A program made the translations under genes and the position numbers. From assembly GCA_022820625.1 (NCBI GenBank), contig JAJEFE010000051.1, positions 1 to 45,048 of the forward strand: 45,048 bases of DNA, written 5' to 3'. Below the pieces are notes generated by a model. The model was not told the DNA's origin. It saw only the letters and a list, made by a program, of their open reading frames with translations, and made no database searches. Positions 43,470 to 45,048 of this stretch are shown here, in pieces. The number at the start of each line of letters is the position of its first letter. Positions within the stretch are counted from its first letter, which is position 1. This DNA is from Gammaproteobacteria bacterium (GTDB lineage Bacteria; Pseudomonadota; Gammaproteobacteria; Steroidobacterales; Rariloculaceae).

Positions 43470-44912
43470 ATGGGCACACAAGTCAACTACGATTCCCTGA
43501 TTCCCAACAACGTGGGCCTGGCCTCCGACGCAAAACTGCGCCGCGCCATGGAGCGGTGGTACCCGAAGTACCTGGACTGGTGGACCAGCATGGGTCCTGA
43601 CGGTTTCCAGCAATACGAGGTCTACCTGCGCACCGCCATCAGCGTCGACCCGGAGGGTTGGGCGCGTTTCGGATTCGTGAAGATGCCCGATTACCGCTGG
43701 GGCGTCCTGTTGGCGCCGCAGGAAGAGGGGCGCACCATCGGCTTCGGGCAGCACAAGGGCGAACCGGTCTGGCAGGAGATTCCGGGCGAATACCGGGCGA
43801 TGCTGCGCAGGCTCGTCGTCATCCAGGGCGACACCGAGCCGGCGTCGGTGGAGCAGCAACGATTTCTGGGGCAAACTGCGCCGTCGCTCTACGACATGCG
43901 CAACGTCTTTCAGGTCAACGTGGAAGAAGGCCGGCACCTGTGGGCGATGGTCTACCTGCTGCAGAAGTACTTCGGCCGCGATGGCCGCGAGGAAGCCGAG
44001 GCGTTGCTGCAGCGCCGCTCCGGGGACGAGGACAGGCCGAGAATTCTGGGGGCGTTCAACGAGGAGACCCCCGACTGGGTCTCTTTCTTCATGTTCACGA
44101 CGTTCACCGACCGGGACGGCAAGTTCCAGCTCGAGGCGCTGGCCCAGTCGGGCTTCGATCCGCTGGCCAGGACCTGCCGGTTCATGCTCACCGAGGAAGG
44201 CCACCACATGTTCGTCGGCCGCACCGGGGTGGAGCGTATCGTGCAGCGGACCTGCCAGGTCATGGACGAGCAGGGCATCGACGACCCGTACGATATCCAG
44301 GCGGCGCGAAAGCACGGCGTCGTCGATCTGCCGACCATCCAGAAGAAGATCAATTTCCACGTGGCCGTCACCCTTGACCTGTTCGGGGCGGAAATTTCCA
44401 CGAATGCCGCCAATGCCTTCAACGCCAGCCTCAAGGGACGGTTTCGGGAAAACCGGATCGACGACGATCATCTGTTGACCAACGAGACCTATCCCGTGGA
44501 ACAGGTCGTCGACGGCCGGGTCCAGGCGCGTGACGTGCCCGCGTTGAGCGCGATCAACGCGCGGCTCTCCGACGATTTCATCGCCGACTGCAACAACGTG
44601 CTGAAGCGCTGGAACCGGGCGCTCAAGGCGCATGACATCGACTTCCGGCTGAGCCTGCCTCATCGCGCCTTCAATCGTGCCGTGGGCGAGTTCGCGGAGG
44701 TCCACGCGACACCGCAGGGCGAACTCGTCTCCGACACCGAGTGGGCGGAACGGCAGGGCGAATGGATGCCCAGCGAGGCCGACATGAGCTACATGCTGTC
44801 GTTGATGGAGCCTTGCACGGAACCCGGAAAATTCGCCGGCTGGATCGCCCCGCCCCGGGCCGGAATCAACGGCATGCCGGGCGATTTCGAGTACGTGAAG
44901 CTGGCTGCCTGA
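43470..44912 (+). CDS. boxB: Benzoyl-CoA 2,3-epoxidase, oxygenase component BoxB
   Basis: BoxB is the di-iron oxygenase that epoxidises benzoyl-CoA with electrons from BoxA. The 480-residue protein carries all six BoxB iron ligands (E120, E150, H153, D211, E240 and H243 in Azoarcus, from memory), each shifted by three: Glu123, Glu153, His156, Asp214, Glu243 and His246. The two EEGRH/EEGHH motifs are obvious. The C-terminal HRAFNRAVGEF and GMPGDFEYVKLA are also family-typical. It follows boxC by two bases. BoxA is not in the window and may follow beyond the right edge. Confidence 0.97.
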   Translation: MGTQVNYDSLIPNNVGLASDAKLRRAMERWYPKYLDWWTSMGPDGFQQYEVYLRTAISVDPEGWARFGFVKMPDYRWGVLLAPQEEGRTIGFGQHKGEPVWQEIPGEYRAMLRRLVVIQGDTEPASVEQQRFLGQTAPSLYDMRNVFQVNVEEGRHLWAMVYLLQKYFGRDGREEAEALLQRRSGDEDRPRILGAFNEETPDWVSFFMFTTFTDRDGKFQLEALAQSGFDPLARTCRFMLTEEGHHMFVGRTGVERIVQRTCQVMDEQGIDDPYDIQAARKHGVVDLPTIQKKINFHVAVTLDLFGAEISTNAANAFNASLKGRFRENRIDDDHLLTNETYPVEQVVDGRVQARDVPALSAINARLSDDFIADCNNVLKRWNRALKAHDIDFRLSLPHRAFNRAVGEFAEVHATPQGELVSDTEWAERQGEWMPSEADMSYMLSLMEPCTEPGKFAGWIAPPRAGINGMPGDFEYVKLAA

Positions 44913-45048
44913 TATGGATTGACCTGTCAATAACTGATTATCTATCCCGTCTCTTCTTCATGAAACGATAATTGTTGCTGGTCCTGTGGAGTTTGTGGGC
45001 GAGAGGCACGCGAATGTGGGCAGGCGGTGGGCAACGCGCCAGCGTTGT

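Noticed and set aside
41683..44930. Long minus-strand frames opposite boxC and boxB
   Set aside because: Both sense genes are unmistakable and the antisense products show no family features.
16258..45048. A second attachment-site copy of the tRNA-Thr 3' end marking an island boundary
   Set aside because: I scanned for the T-arm sequence and saw only partial matches such as ctcgaatccgattccc near 25108, too short to count.
1..45048. CRISPR array, insertion sequence, transposase or integrase
   Set aside because: No regularly spaced repeats and no protein with transposase or integrase motifs were found.

Overview
The window reads as a chromosome segment of a GC-rich gammaproteobacterium that I cannot place more closely. 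The pointers are the murJ-ribF-ileS-lspA housekeeping run, a convergent type IV minor-pilin operon (fimT-pilV-pilW-pilX-pilY1-pilE) beside it, as in pseudomonads, and an aerobic benzoyl-CoA (box) cluster at the far end. Genes are tightly packed. ATGA or GTGA stop/start overlaps join many of them, which suggests extensive translational coupling.

Layout. (1) 0.3-6.3 kb, + strand: lipid II flippase, FAD synthesis, isoleucyl-tRNA synthetase and signal peptidase II. (2) 6.3-8.7 kb, + strand: two DUF1538 membrane proteins of the UmpA/UmpB antiporter type, then a PII-like protein and a two-CBS protein. Three of these four genes are joined by ATGA overlaps, so this looks like a cation/H+ antiporter with its own nucleotide-sensing regulators. 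It occupies the position where fkpB-ispH lies in Pseudomonas. (3) 8.7-9.4 kb: a HigBA-like toxin-antitoxin pair. (4) 9.5-16.1 kb, - strand: the minor pilin operon. (5) 16.26 kb: tRNA-Thr(CGT).

(6) 16.4-27.4 kb is an accessory and partly decayed stretch. It holds intact genes (a NamZ-type muramidase, a VOC protein, an ornithine cyclodeaminase-like protein, VapBC, a Sfp-type phosphopantetheinyl transferase, a DUF6151 protein, a methyltransferase, an outer membrane protein and a DUF1214 protein). Between them lie gene remnants: two alpha/beta-hydrolase pieces, a PutA motif, a frameshifted C-terminus and a methyltransferase piece. No integrase or insertion sequence is visible.

(7) 27.5-38.6 kb is catabolic. 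It has an exported cupin; an operon of an orphan molybdopterin oxidase, an aspartate carbamoyltransferase and an exported hydrolase; a convergent operon of a LigJ-like 4-oxalomesaconate hydratase with two small exported proteins; a DUF5916 outer membrane protein; and an exported F420-reductase-like protein. (8) 38.7-44.9 kb is the box pathway: a 7Fe ferredoxin, an acyl/aryl-CoA ligase and BoxR on the - strand, with boxC and boxB divergent on the + strand. A perfect 16-bp palindrome carrying the BoxR-type TGCA-N6-TGCA pattern covers a TATAAT box 7 bp before the boxC ATG.

Together the right half suggests an organism that consumes aromatic acids through CoA-thioester epoxidation and through a protocatechuate/gallate-type meta route. 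The strongest candidates for something undescribed are the DUF1538-PII-CBS module, the molybdopterin oxidase-carbamoyltransferase-hydrolase operon, and the apparently leaderless, operator-covered boxC start.
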